A stretch of 41,031 nt of DNA from NCBI GenBank assembly GCA_903888615.1, contig CAISUE010000024.1, positions 1-41,031 of the forward strand, written 5' to 3'. The translations under genes and the position numbers were made by a program. Every line of letters begins with the position of its first letter. The stretch's first letter is position 1. The DNA comes from an uncultured Gammaproteobacteria bacterium. GTDB taxonomy: Bacteria > Pseudomonadota > Gammaproteobacteria > CAISUE01. Shown here piece after piece: positions 16,993-25,920 of the stretch. Below the pieces are notes generated by a model. It was not told where the DNA came from and made no database searches. It saw only the letters and a program-made list of their open reading frames with translations.

Positions 16993-17099
16993 ATTTAATG
17001 CTGAACGTTGATATGTCCCGTACGTAAAGAAGCCAACGTAACGTTTTGTTAAGGCTGAATGTGGAATCTATCTGGGTGCGGGGCCCTACAGAATTTATT

Positions 17100-18218
17100 A
17101 TGACAAAAACCAATTTATTCGATCTGAATTACGCGGCGTTGTCGGCATTTTTAAAAGCCATGGGTGAGCCGGCGTTTCGTGCCAAGCAATTATTTCAATG
17201 GATGCACCAACGTGGTGTCGTTGATTTTAATGCTATGAGCGATATGAGTAAACGTTTGCGCGAACGCTTAAGCGAGACGGCTGAATTAACCTTGTGCACC
17301 ATCGACAGCGAACACATTGCCACCGATGGTACTTACAAGTGGGTGATGCGCTTAAGTGATGGCAATTGCATTGAAAGTGTTTATATTCCTGAAGATGATC
17401 GTGGCACCCTGTGTGTGTCATCGCAAGTCGGTTGCGTATTGAATTGCAGTTTTTGTTCAACCGGCCAGCGCGGGTTTAGTCGCAATTTAACCGTCGCTGA
17501 AATCATCGGCCAAGTATGGATCGCGGTTCGCCGGCTCTCAGAAGCCAATGGCGAACACGATCGACGTATTACCAATGTGGTGATGATGGGCATGGGTGAA
17601 CCATTATTGAATTTTGAGGCCGTGGTGTCAGCCATGGATATCATGATGGATGATAATGCTTACGGGATTTCCAAACGGCGTGTGACGTTGAGTACTTCGG
17701 GTGTAGTGCCGATGATGCAGCGTTTGCGTGAAATAAGTGATGTGGCACTGGCTGTTTCTTTGCATGCACCGAATGATGCATTGCGTAATATTTTAGTGCC
17801 CCTCAATCGTAAATACCCATTGGCTGAATTGATGCAAACGTGTCGGGACTATTTTAAAGTTCATGGCAAGCGACGCGTGACATTTGAGTATGTGATGCTG
17901 GATAATGTCAATGACAAGCCTGAACATGCGCGGCAATTAGTCGATTTAATTGGCGATATGAATTGTATGGTGAATTTGATCCCTTTTAATCCCTTTCCCG
18001 AAACGATTTATAAGCGTTCGAAACGCGATCGCATCGATGCATTTTGGCGAACATTAGAAGCAGCGGGTATTACCTGTGTGACGCGTAAAACCCGTGGCGA
18101 TGACATCGATGCGGCGTGTGGCCAATTAGTAGGTGACGTTCAAGATCGCACGACGCGTAGTCAAAGCATTGAGCAACGGCAAATAAAATTAAAAGAACAA
18201 TTAGACGCTTTTCGCTGA
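17100..18218 (+). CDS. rlmN: Dual-specificity 23S rRNA/tRNA m2A methyltransferase, radical SAM
   Basis: RlmN methylates C2 of A2503 in 23S rRNA and A37 in some tRNAs. With the ATG at 17100 the protein has 372 residues. The 4Fe-4S motif is CVLNCSFC (C112, C116, C119). Around it lie [43 protein letters not shown] and SLHAPND. The mechanistic C-terminal cysteine is in [15 protein letters not shown]. An in-frame TTG at 17046 would add 18 residues unlike the family, so I reject it. The first part, [20 protein letters not shown], matches the family's usual opening. It heads the conserved rlmN-rodZ-hisS-yfgM-bamB-der block. Confidence 0.96.
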   Translation: MTKTNLFDLNYAALSAFLKAMGEPAFRAKQLFQWMHQRGVVDFNAMSDMSKRLRERLSETAELTLCTIDSEHIATDGTYKWVMRLSDGNCIESVYIPEDDRGTLCVSSQVGCVLNCSFCSTGQRGFSRNLTVAEIIGQVWIAVRRLSEANGEHDRRITNVVMMGMGEPLLNFEAVVSAMDIMMDDNAYGISKRRVTLSTSGVVPMMQRLREISDVALAVSLHAPNDALRNILVPLNRKYPLAELMQTCRDYFKVHGKRRVTFEYVMLDNVNDKPEHARQLVDLIGDMNCMVNLIPFNPFPETIYKRSKRDRIDAFWRTLEAAGITCVTRKTRGDDIDAACGQLVGDVQDRTTRSQSIEQRQIKLKEQLDAFR

Positions 18219-18257
18219 TGTGAAAAGCTGTGATTGAGTATTTTAAGGGTGATGACG

Positions 18258-18881
18258 ATGGATTTTGAAAAACAGGCCGATGATGTCGCACGACATCTGG
18301 GTGCCACACTTAAAACAGCACGTGAAGCCAATGGTTTAACGGTTGCTGACATTGCCGATAAATTGCATCTTAAGCAAAGCTTTGTGCATGCGTTAGAATC
18401 AGGTGATTATCACGTAATCGGTAGCATGGTTTATGTGAAGGGTTATTTGCGGATTTATTTGCGTTTATTGCAGTTGAATGCCGATGCGGACATCGCGTTA
18501 TTAAAGCCCGAGGTAGTGCTGGCGGATAAAGCGAAAAGTACCTATGCTGAAGTCTTGAATGGTCGTGATAAAGTTGCCAAAGCGCCAAGACCGTATGGTA
18601 AGCGGCGTTGGTTATCAAAAAAAGTGCTTATAAGATTTATTTTGGTTTGGATTGTTGTGGGATTATTTTACAGTATTGTGAAATACACTCACTCAACCAA
18701 AGCAGTAACAGCCCCCGGTTACATTACGCAAGTGACGCCTGATGTAACCCAACAAAGTTTACATTTACCACCTTCAACGCTAGCGATGAATCCGACTGTT
18801 CAATCAACGCCTAGCGTCGCGATATTGCCGACACCAGAGGTAACTGTTTCTCCGCATGTGGCGGTAGGTAATCCTCATTAA
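18258..18881 (+). CDS. rodZ: RodZ-type helix-turn-helix membrane protein, short form
   Basis: RodZ links MreB filaments to the cell-wall elongation machinery. The 207-residue product has the cytoplasmic HTH (LKTAREANGLTVADIADKLH, then KQSFVHALESGDYHVI), the MVYVKGYLRIYLRLL segment and one membrane helix near 122-142 (IRFILVWIVVGLFYSIV). The periplasmic part is a Thr/Pro-rich tail of about 65 residues and appears to lack the folded DUF4115 domain seen in longer RodZ proteins (337 residues in E. coli). The start at 18258 is chosen for AAGGG about 10 bases upstream. The stop overlaps the hisS start by one base. The context between rlmN and hisS supports the name; ispG, usually next, is absent. 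Confidence 0.85.
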   Translation: MDFEKQADDVARHLGATLKTAREANGLTVADIADKLHLKQSFVHALESGDYHVIGSMVYVKGYLRIYLRLLQLNADADIALLKPEVVLADKAKSTYAEVLNGRDKVAKAPRPYGKRRWLSKKVLIRFILVWIVVGLFYSIVKYTHSTKAVTAPGYITQVTPDVTQQSLHLPPSTLAMNPTVQSTPSVAILPTPEVTVSPHVAVGNPH

Positions 18882-20155
18882 TGGCTACTTTACTGCAAGC
18901 CATTCGTGGTTTTAATGATATTTTGCCGCCTAGCAGCCAAGCGTGGGCTTTTTTTGAACAGTTAATTCGTCAGCATGCGGAATTGTATGCTTATCAAGAA
19001 GTGCGGTTACCGTTGTTGGAAAAAACCGAATTATTTGTTCGTGGCGTTGGTACAACCACCGATATTGTTGAAAAAGAAATTTATACTTTTCTTGATCGCA
19101 ATGGCGACAGTTTAGCCTTGCGGCCAGAGGGAACAGCGGGATGTGTTAGGGCTGCTTTAGAACATGGTTTATTGCATAATCAACTGCAGCGTTTTTGGTA
19201 TATGGGTCCCATGTTTCGTCATGAGCGACCTCAAGCGGGTCGTTATCGGCAATTTTATCAAGTAGGTTTCGAAGCCTTTGGCATGGCAGATCCCAGTTTA
19301 GATGCCGAATTAATTGTAATGACCGCTTCTTTATGGCGCAAACTGGGTTTGTTGCCACATTTAACGTTGCAAATAAATAGTTTGGGTTCGCTTGAAGCGC
19401 GAGCGCAGTATCGGCAATTATTGATCGTTTATTTTGAGCAGCATGTAGCGCTATTAGATGCAGAGAGCCAGGCGCGACTTTATAAAAATCCCTTACGCAT
19501 TCTCGACAGTAAAAATATAAAGTTAGCCGCATTGATTCAAGCGGCACCTAAATTATTAGACCATCTCGATGCTGAGTCGTTGGCGCATTTCAATGCATTG
19601 CAAGGGATTTTAAACGCTGCTGGCATAGCCTTTGTGATCAACCCTTGCTTGGTGCGTGGCCTGGATTATTATGGTCGAACCGTGTTTGAATGGGTGAGTG
19701 CGGATTTAGGTGCGCAAGGGACCGTGTGTGCCGGTGGGCGTTATGATGGTTTAGTGGAACAATTGGGTGGCAAAGCCACCCCAGCCTGTGGATTTGCCAT
19801 GGGGGTGGAGCGGTTGCTATTGTTACTGGCACAAAAAGCGCTTTTGCCGGTAGTCGCCAAGATCGATATCTACCTTATTAGTGATAGTCCACAGGCAAAA
19901 GTGCAAGCGTTACTCGTAGCGGAGCAACTACGCTCTGAATTACAATTGAATGTTCAGTGTGACTGTACGACAGCTAATCTGAAGAGCCAATTCAAGCGAG
20001 CGGATAAATCAGGTGCGACATGGGCTATCATTTTCAGTGTCGGAGAATTAAAAACTGCTACAATGAGCGTCAAAGCCTTAAGGAAAGAGGAGCCTCAGCA
20101 ACAATTAACCCTTGCTGACAGCGTAGGTTTTTTTCGGCAACAATACTCACGCTAG
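18881..20155 (+). CDS. hisS: Histidyl-tRNA synthetase
   Basis: This class II synthetase charges tRNA-His in the cytoplasm. The 424-residue protein matches the E. coli length. It has the N-terminal RGFNDILPP, motif 1 around YQEVRLPLLEKTELFVRGVG, motif 2 as YMGPMFRHERPQAGRYRQF and the histidine-binding loops LVRGLDYYGRTVFEW and CAGGRYDGL. Motif 3 GFAMGVERLLLLL precedes the C-terminal anticodon domain, which starts near residue 325. The start codon overlaps the rodZ stop (TAATG), so translation is probably coupled. All signature residues appear to be present. Confidence 0.98.
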   Translation: MATLLQAIRGFNDILPPSSQAWAFFEQLIRQHAELYAYQEVRLPLLEKTELFVRGVGTTTDIVEKEIYTFLDRNGDSLALRPEGTAGCVRAALEHGLLHNQLQRFWYMGPMFRHERPQAGRYRQFYQVGFEAFGMADPSLDAELIVMTASLWRKLGLLPHLTLQINSLGSLEARAQYRQLLIVYFEQHVALLDAESQARLYKNPLRILDSKNIKLAALIQAAPKLLDHLDAESLAHFNALQGILNAAGIAFVINPCLVRGLDYYGRTVFEWVSADLGAQGTVCAGGRYDGLVEQLGGKATPACGFAMGVERLLLLLAQKALLPVVAKIDIYLISDSPQAKVQALLVAEQLRSELQLNVQCDCTTANLKSQFKRADKSGATWAIIFSVGELKTATMSVKALRKEEPQQQLTLADSVGFFRQQYSR

Positions 20156-20202
20156 CGTTTGATCGCTAATGTGCTTTAAAACGATTTTATGTGTTGATTA
20201 TT

Positions 20203-20838
20203 ATGGCTCTTGATATGGAAGAAAAACTCCAAGTGGATCAATTGAAAACTTGGTTTAAGACGTATGGTAAAGGGGTACTTTTAAGTATTTTTTTGGTTGT
20301 GGTGATTTTTTTAAGTTGGCAACGTTATCAGCAAATGCAAGAACGAGCGATTGCCCATGCTTCTTTGCATTATGAACATTTGCTTGACGCAATGGCAGCG
20401 AATGATCCGGTTACCGCGCAACAATCGGCGCATTATTTGATTGAACGTTACCCACACAGTACCTATGCTAAATTAGCCACGCTGTTATTGGCGCGAAATG
20501 CCATTGCCAATGGCGCTTATCCAGAAGCTATGGAAAAATTAAAGTGGGTCATGCAGCAAGCATCATCACCCACACTGCAAGCGATTGCTGGCTTGCGTTA
20601 TGCGCGTTTACAATTAACCATGAAACAACCGGAAGCGGCATTAACCAGTTTGCAAACCATCGCATCGGCCGATTATTTAGCGCCCATTTTAGAAATCAAA
20701 GGCGATGCCTTTATGGCTCTGCATAATGAAAGCGCTGCCAAACAAGCGTATCAAAATGCCTTGGACATACTACCGGTCAGTGCAATGAATCGGTCATTGT
20801 TGCAAATGAAATACAATAATATCGCGATTGATGCGTAA
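20203..20838 (+). CDS. yfgM: YfgM-type inner-membrane TPR-like chaperone partner
   Basis: YfgM is a bitopic inner-membrane protein that works with SecYEG and periplasmic chaperones. The 211-residue reading has an N-terminal cytoplasmic stretch, one membrane helix near 25-43 (GVLLSIFLVVVIFLSW) and a helical TPR-like periplasmic domain. ERYPHSTYAKLATLLLAR, LRYARLQLTMKQPEAALTSL and EIKGDAFMA follow the YfgM pattern. Its place between hisS and bamB is diagnostic. The start is uncertain: ATGs at 20203 and 20215 both give reasonable N-termini and neither has a strong ribosome binding site. Confidence 0.9.
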   Translation: MALDMEEKLQVDQLKTWFKTYGKGVLLSIFLVVVIFLSWQRYQQMQERAIAHASLHYEHLLDAMAANDPVTAQQSAHYLIERYPHSTYAKLATLLLARNAIANGAYPEAMEKLKWVMQQASSPTLQAIAGLRYARLQLTMKQPEAALTSLQTIASADYLAPILEIKGDAFMALHNESAAKQAYQNALDILPVSAMNRSLLQMKYNNIAIDA

Positions 20839-20924
20839 TGTGGTACCCAGAGTAGTACCCTGGGCTAGATTCTTTAAGGCTTTTAGCTTTAAATGTATTG
20901 TAGATAACCTTAAGTGATTACAAA

Positions 20925-22076
20925 ATGATGCTTTTAAAACGCGTAGGGTGTTTGTCTGTGTTGGTTGCTACTTTAAGTGGTTGTGGGATTTTAAATACGT
21001 TTGGAACAGATAATACCCCAGTTCCAGCGGCTTTGCCGACGGCTTCTGTCTCAAGTAAACCGACGGTCTTGTGGCAAAAAAGTGTCGGTGCTGGCAGTGA
21101 TGACGCTTACTTGCAATTAAATCCGGCTTATGCCAATGGCCTTATTTACAGTGTTGATGCAAATGCTAAAGTGACTGCAACCCGGGCGAGCAATGGGGAT
21201 ACTGTTTTTACGCGCAAATTAAAAAGCAGCGGTAAAAGCGGTATTGGTACTAATGGACAGCAATTAGCCTTGGTCGATGGGCATGCGAATTTATTCATGC
21301 TCGATAGTCAAAACGGTAATGTGTTATGGCAAGTTCCGGTTCACAACCAAGTGTTAGCGACTCCGGTTATGACAGCAGATACCACCTATCTTAAAACCAT
21401 TGATGGAGTGATTGCCGCTTATCGCAATAGCGATGGTGCCATGCTATGGTCTTATAACCATGGCAGCCCAACTTTAGTGTTGCGTGCCGGTAGTGCGGTG
21501 TTGCTCGATGGAGACACCCTTTATGCTGGTTTTGCTGATGGTGTTGTCGTAGCCTTGGATAACCGCACCGGTAATGAATTGTGGCAGCAAGTGATTGCTA
21601 ATCCCAATGGTTTTGCAGAAATTGAACGGATGGTGGATATTGATTCTACCTTAGTGTTAACCAATGGCGTTTTATTTGCCGCCACCTACCAAGGCCAATT
21701 AGCCGCATTAAATAGTCATAGCGGGGCTATTTTGTGGCAAACCCCCCTGTCGGCTTATGCCAATATCGCGCTTGTGAATAATGCAGTGATTGTGCCTGAA
21801 GCGGATGGAACGTTGACAGCCTTTAATCGTGTCAATGGTCATGTGCTGTGGCAACAAAAGCATTTAGCATGGCGGTTTTTAACTGGATTAACCGTTATGA
21901 AGCAAAATCTGCTTTTTGGCGATAAAGAGGGTTATGTGCATTGGGTGCAAGCCGCTACAGGCCAGTATTTAAATCATGTGCAACCGTCTAAAAACCCGCT
22001 TTATAGCTCACCGTTAGTCGTTGATGATACGGTGTATTCGCTCGATAGTGCTGGCAAATTAGCTGCTATTAAGTAG
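20925..22076 (+). CDS. bamB: Outer-membrane assembly lipoprotein BamB
   Basis: BamB is the beta-propeller lipoprotein of the BAM complex, which inserts beta-barrel proteins into the outer membrane. The 383-residue protein has a lipoprotein signal with the lipobox LSGC at C20. Repeated propeller blades carry the typical W/A-D-G and G-x-x-L-W-Q signatures: SQNGNVLWQVPV, NRTGNELWQQVI, SHSGAILWQTPL and NGHVLWQQKH. The sequence from about residue 230 (ERMVDIDSTLVLTNGVLFAA) is also characteristic. It lies between yfgM and der, as in E. coli. The gap after the gene holds an imperfect hairpin without a T tract. Confidence 0.95.
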   Translation: MMLLKRVGCLSVLVATLSGCGILNTFGTDNTPVPAALPTASVSSKPTVLWQKSVGAGSDDAYLQLNPAYANGLIYSVDANAKVTATRASNGDTVFTRKLKSSGKSGIGTNGQQLALVDGHANLFMLDSQNGNVLWQVPVHNQVLATPVMTADTTYLKTIDGVIAAYRNSDGAMLWSYNHGSPTLVLRAGSAVLLDGDTLYAGFADGVVVALDNRTGNELWQQVIANPNGFAEIERMVDIDSTLVLTNGVLFAATYQGQLAALNSHSGAILWQTPLSAYANIALVNNAVIVPEADGTLTAFNRVNGHVLWQQKHLAWRFLTGLTVMKQNLLFGDKEGYVHWVQAATGQYLNHVQPSKNPLYSSPLVVDDTVYSLDSAGKLAAIK

Positions 22077-22206
22077 CTTTAAGGGTGGGTCTTTGAGCCT
22101 GCCCAAAGCTCGTTTGATAGTGCCACGAATAGGCTTAACGTAATCTTTAGCCCCTTATCTATTTAATAAACCTTGTGTCATAAGCTCGGTAGAGAATTCA
22201 AATACC

Positions 22207-23700
22207 ATGTTACCTGTTATTGCTTTAGTTGGCCGTCCCAATGTCGGTAAATCGACCCTGTTTAATGTCTTGACCCATAGTAAAGATGCTATCGTGGGTG
22301 ACAGGCCGGGCCTTACCCGGGACCGTCAATATGGCCAAGGTTATTGCGGCGATCGCAAATACATCGTGGTAGATACTGGAGGGCTTGCCTCACAATACCA
22401 AGATTTATTAGCGGGATTGATGGCGGAGCAAAGTGAACAAGCGATTTTAGAAGCCGATTTAGTGTTTTTTTTAGTCGATGCGCGTGATGGCGTATTACCG
22501 GATGATTTTGCCATTGCCAAGCATTTGCGTAAATTAAATAAAAAAATTATTTTAATCGTCAATAAAATCGATGGCGTTAAGCAATTACCAACGGTCTTAG
22601 GTGATTTTTACCAATTAGGTTTAGGCGATGCGGTCCCGATCGCTGCCAGTCATGGTCGAGGTGTGGTGCCTCTGTTGGAACACGTATTGCCACCGGCGGA
22701 TAAAACTCCAGCCAGTAAATCGGTCGCAGCCTCTATTAAATTCGCTATTATCGGTAGGCCTAATGTCGGTAAATCGACCCTAGTGAATCGGATGCTCGGA
22801 GAAGATCGTGTTGTGGTGTGCGATATGCCAGGCACGACCCGTGATAGTGTATCGATCCCGTTTGAACGTCAAGGCAAAGCTTATACGATTATCGATACAG
22901 CGGGCGTCAGGCGTCGCGGTCGAATCGATGATCATATTGAAAAGTTTTCCGTCATTAAAACCTTGCAAGCCATTGAAGCGGCGCAAGTGGTGGTAATGGT
23001 GTTTGATGCGCAAGAAGGTATTACCGATCAAGATTTACATTTATTGGGTTTTGCGCTGGAAACTGGTCGATCGTTAGTGTTAGCGATCAATAAATGGGAT
23101 GGTTTGAGTGATGAGCAAAAAGAACGGGTCAAAGTTCAGTTAGATTATAAATTAACGTTTTTAGATTACGCAAAAATTTTATTTATCTCCGCGTTGCATG
23201 GGACATGTGTCGGTAATTTATTCGATGAAATTGTTAAATGCCATATCGCAGCGTATGTTCATGTTACAACCGCCAAAGTAACCCAAATGTTGCAAGCGGC
23301 GATCATGAAACATCAACCCCCCTTAAGTAAAGGTCGGCGTATTAAACTGCGTTATGCCCATATGGGGGGGCATAATCCACCGATTATCGTGATTCATGGT
23401 ACTCAAGCGGAAGTGATTCCTGAATCGTATAAACGGTTTTTAGAAAAGTTTTATCGTGAAAAATTGGCATTGACAGGCACACCCGTGCGGATTCATTTGC
23501 GTAATAGCGATAATCCTTATATTAAGGAAGAAGTTAAAAAACCCCAGTTATTGAGTAAATACCATAAACGTAAAGGTCAAGAACAAGGTCAAAGCAAACC
23601 GTCTAAAAAACCTATCGATAAAGGCTTAGCAAAAGCGGTTAGTCAAGCGCCCAAAAAACGTATTAACAAACCGGTAAAGCGTGTGCCAAAAAGTGGTTAA
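22207..23700 (+). CDS. der: Double-GTPase ribosome assembly factor Der (EngA)
   Basis: Der acts in 50S subunit maturation. It has two tandem GTPase domains, each with GRPNVGKSTL (near residues 9 and 182), switch regions GLTRDRQYG and GTTRDSVSI, and G4 motifs NKID and NKWD. A KH-like C-terminal domain follows (LRYAHMGGHNPPIIVIHG). The tail from about 450 onward is rich in Lys, Gln and Pro. The length of 497 residues is close to E. coli (490). It ends the rlmN-to-der block, with only 7 bases between its stop and the end of the convergent uridine-kinase-like gene. Confidence 0.98.
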   Translation: MLPVIALVGRPNVGKSTLFNVLTHSKDAIVGDRPGLTRDRQYGQGYCGDRKYIVVDTGGLASQYQDLLAGLMAEQSEQAILEADLVFFLVDARDGVLPDDFAIAKHLRKLNKKIILIVNKIDGVKQLPTVLGDFYQLGLGDAVPIAASHGRGVVPLLEHVLPPADKTPASKSVAASIKFAIIGRPNVGKSTLVNRMLGEDRVVVCDMPGTTRDSVSIPFERQGKAYTIIDTAGVRRRGRIDDHIEKFSVIKTLQAIEAAQVVVMVFDAQEGITDQDLHLLGFALETGRSLVLAINKWDGLSDEQKERVKVQLDYKLTFLDYAKILFISALHGTCVGNLFDEIVKCHIAAYVHVTTAKVTQMLQAAIMKHQPPLSKGRRIKLRYAHMGGHNPPIIVIHGTQAEVIPESYKRFLEKFYREKLALTGTPVRIHLRNSDNPYIKEEVKKPQLLSKYHKRKGQEQGQSKPSKKPIDKGLAKAVSQAPKKRINKPVKRVPKSG

Positions 23701-23707
23701 TGGTTGG

Positions 23708-24622
23708 TTACAAACGTCGACTACGCCGAAGCGATTCGACCGCTTCATTATTATTGACAGTGCTCAGTTCAAGTTTGCGCTTAATGGTGCAACTTTCCAT
23801 TTCTGTTGCAGGGTAATGGCTTTTGGGTTCGCCAAATACACCGCTAAAGCTTTTTTGTAGGGGACCCTCAAAACAAGGTGCGCGATCTGTCATGGTTGCT
23901 GCCACGTGATGACTTTCAATAACCCGTTGTTGCAGCGTTTTGGCAAGGTGGCCAGTGGTGGTGGGTATGGCTTGGGTTTGAAAAGCTTCAACAATGGTTT
24001 GTGCTGCCTCTTTCAAAATAAAATTCTCTGAGCTTCCCTTTGGCAATGCATTATTTTCGACGTAGAGATCTGAACCTGTGGCGTTTTTAGCGGTGTATTG
24101 TAAAAAACCTGCGCCCACATGCTTACGTTCATAGTTTAAAACTTCTGCTTTATTAGCACGGCCTCGTTCTTGCGTATCGCGAACGCTGCGCCGATGTAAT
24201 AAATTCAGATAATCGTTGGTTTGGACATGGACCTTATAGTGGGCGAGTTCTACTGGCAGTGATTTGGCAAATAAAGCTGCAAATAAACCTTCGATGATAA
24301 CGATTTCAGATGGCTGATGGGTGATTTCAGTAGCGCTGTAACGATTAGAAGAAAAGTCAAAGACGCGGTTAGTAATGGCTTTACCATGATGTAAGCGCAA
24401 TAGATTTTCTTTCAGTAAATCCAAACGCAACATCGCTGGCGTATCAAAATTGGTCGTCGCTCTAAAAAATTTCGCTTTTTTATATTTTGGTCTTTCGTGG
24501 TAATAATTATCCATACTGATCTTTTGACAAGAAATATTTTTTTCTAAAAAAGCTTGTTCTGTTAAATGAGCCAAGTTAGACTTTCCTGATGCTGAAGCAC
24601 CATTAATACAAACGATATACAT
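23708..24622 (-). CDS. Uridine-kinase-family P-loop kinase with unusual C-terminal extension
   Basis: The first 205 or so residues follow the uridine kinase/phosphoribulokinase family. Walker A is GASASGKS; then come SMDNYYHER, NFDTPAMLRLDLL, VFDFSSNRYS, the IIEGLFA strand and RRSVRDTQERGRA, the Arg-rich lid. Uridine or a related nucleoside is a reasonable substrate guess. The remaining roughly 100 residues (about 205-304) are polar, have no recognised domain and end in a Ser/Arg-rich stretch. E. coli Udk is only 213 residues. Because the tail is unlike udk, I leave the gene unnamed. It converges with der and is followed upstream by about 130 non-coding bases before sspB. Confidence 0.75.
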   Translation of the reverse strand: MYIVCINGASASGKSNLAHLTEQAFLEKNISCQKISMDNYYHERPKYKKAKFFRATTNFDTPAMLRLDLLKENLLRLHHGKAITNRVFDFSSNRYSATEITHQPSEIVIIEGLFAALFAKSLPVELAHYKVHVQTNDYLNLLHRRSVRDTQERGRANKAEVLNYERKHVGAGFLQYTAKNATGSDLYVENNALPKGSSENFILKEAAQTIVEAFQTQAIPTTTGHLAKTLQQRVIESHHVAATMTDRAPCFEGPLQKSFSGVFGEPKSHYPATEMESCTIKRKLELSTVNNNEAVESLRRSRRL

Positions 24623-24755
24623 GAAAATTCCGTATTATTCTATCCAGTTAACGCACGCATTGTGCGGGAAATTCTGCCAGCTTACTGCCAATTTCATGCC
24701 AATGGATTTGCGATTTCACTAAGCGATGCTAAGACGGCTCCTGAAATTTTGGTGC

Positions 24756-25181
24756 TTATTTTACGACGCTTAAATGCGACGGCCGAACAGGTGGTTTTTT
24801 AGCATGGCTATCGCTTGGCGTGGGTGCAAGCGGTACATAGTCTTCTTCTTCAAACACCATGCCTTGACCGTTTTCATGTGCATAGATCGCTAGCACTGCA
24901 TACATGGGAATACAGATTTCCCACGCATCGCCATCAAAACGGGCGTGAAAAGTAATCATTTCATTATTCATCACTAAGCGTTGCACAGCCATCGGCATAA
25001 TATTCAGCACAATGGTGCCATCGTCTTCAATGTGTTTCTTAGGGACAGTGATATGTGGTAACTTGGCATTGACGAGTAAATAAGGGGTGCAGTTATTATC
25101 AAGAATCCATTCGTAAAAAGCGCGAACTAGATAGGGTTTTGTTGAACTCATGGGGGTTTCTTGTTCAGGGGTGGTTGTCAT
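24756..25181 (-). CDS. sspB: ClpXP adaptor protein SspB (stringent starvation protein B)
   Basis: SspB captures ssrA-tagged proteins and delivers them to ClpXP. With the start at 25181 it has 141 residues. The core matches SspB: YLVRAFYEWILDNNCTPYL, IVLNIMPMAVQRL, MITFHARFDGD and MYAVLAIYAHENGQGMVFEEE. The C-terminal ClpX-docking tail ends HLSVVK, like LRVVK in E. coli. The chosen ATG has GAG about 8 bases upstream and lies 4 bases after the petC stop. A longer in-frame reading overlaps petC and is less likely. The usual neighbour sspA is missing. Confidence 0.9.
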   Translation of the reverse strand: MTTTPEQETPMSSTKPYLVRAFYEWILDNNCTPYLLVNAKLPHITVPKKHIEDDGTIVLNIMPMAVQRLVMNNEMITFHARFDGDAWEICIPMYAVLAIYAHENGQGMVFEEEDYVPLAPTPSDSHAKKPPVRPSHLSVVK

Positions 25182-25185
25182 AACA

Positions 25186-25920
25186 TTACTCAGGTTTTTT
25201 AAAGGAGGTCTTGAAAAGTGCATAGCAAATGAATGCTAACAAAAAAATCAACGGACAGATAGTGATTCCGAGCCAAAGACGTGTTTGTTGCCAAGGTTCA
25301 GCCACCACCGTGAGGAAATTCACTAAATCTTCCATGCTGCGATTAAAAGCCAGAGGACTTAATAGCCCCGCTTTAATCGTGATTAAATGATCAAGCTGAT
25401 GTTGGACGTAGACGGCTTGTACTTCACCCCTTAAGGGGGCTAAGACATTGGGCATGGCAGTGTTAGTGGCAATGACATTATTGGTGCCATGAGGGCGACT
25501 AGGGTCGGCATAAAATCCGGTTAGAAATTGATATAACCACAGTGCACTTTTTTGAGACACGATGAGCGTTAAATCGGGTGGGCTTGCACCGAACCAATGT
25601 TGGCCATCGATGGGATCCATGGCGGAATGAATGCTTTGGTTAATGTCGCTGTAAGGATCAAATAACATAGTTTGACGAATAGCGTGTTGTTCAATGGCGC
25701 TGGCACCAATATAAGCGGCGATATTCGGGTAAGTATCGTATTGTAAACTGTGACAGCCAGCACAATAATTAAAATACACTTTGGCGCCGCGTTGTAAAGA
25801 AGCGGGATTGTGGCGGTCAAAGCGGGGTGTGTCGGGTGATGCTACGTTAGCTAAGCACCCGTGATAATAAAACGATAACAGCAAGACTAAATAACCAAGC
25901 GCTTTTATCGCCTTAATCAT
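25186..25920 (-). CDS. petC: Cytochrome c1 subunit of the cytochrome bc1 complex
   Basis: Cytochrome c1 passes electrons from the Rieske protein to soluble cytochrome c in complex III. The 244-residue protein has a signal-like N-terminus (6-25), heme-binding CAGCH (53-57), FDPYSD, WFGASPPDLTLI and axial-ligand region TNTAMPNVL (M156). A C-terminal membrane helix lies near 214-236, followed by KKPE. All features for function are present. The ATG at 25920 overlaps the marC stop as ATGA, which fixes the start; longer in-frame starts would run into marC. The Rieske (petA) and cytochrome b (petB) genes that normally precede it are not there; marC is. Confidence 0.93.
   Translation of the reverse strand: MIKAIKALGYLVLLLSFYYHGCLANVASPDTPRFDRHNPASLQRGAKVYFNYCAGCHSLQYDTYPNIAAYIGASAIEQHAIRQTMLFDPYSDINQSIHSAMDPIDGQHWFGASPPDLTLIVSQKSALWLYQFLTGFYADPSRPHGTNNVIATNTAMPNVLAPLRGEVQAVYVQHQLDHLITIKAGLLSPLAFNRSMEDLVNFLTVVAEPWQQTRLWLGITICPLIFLLAFICYALFKTSFKKPE

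Noticed and set aside
22077-22120. Terminator after bamB
   Set aside because: GCTTT...AAAGC with inner GG/CC pairs forms an interrupted stem but there is no T tract, so I do not call it.
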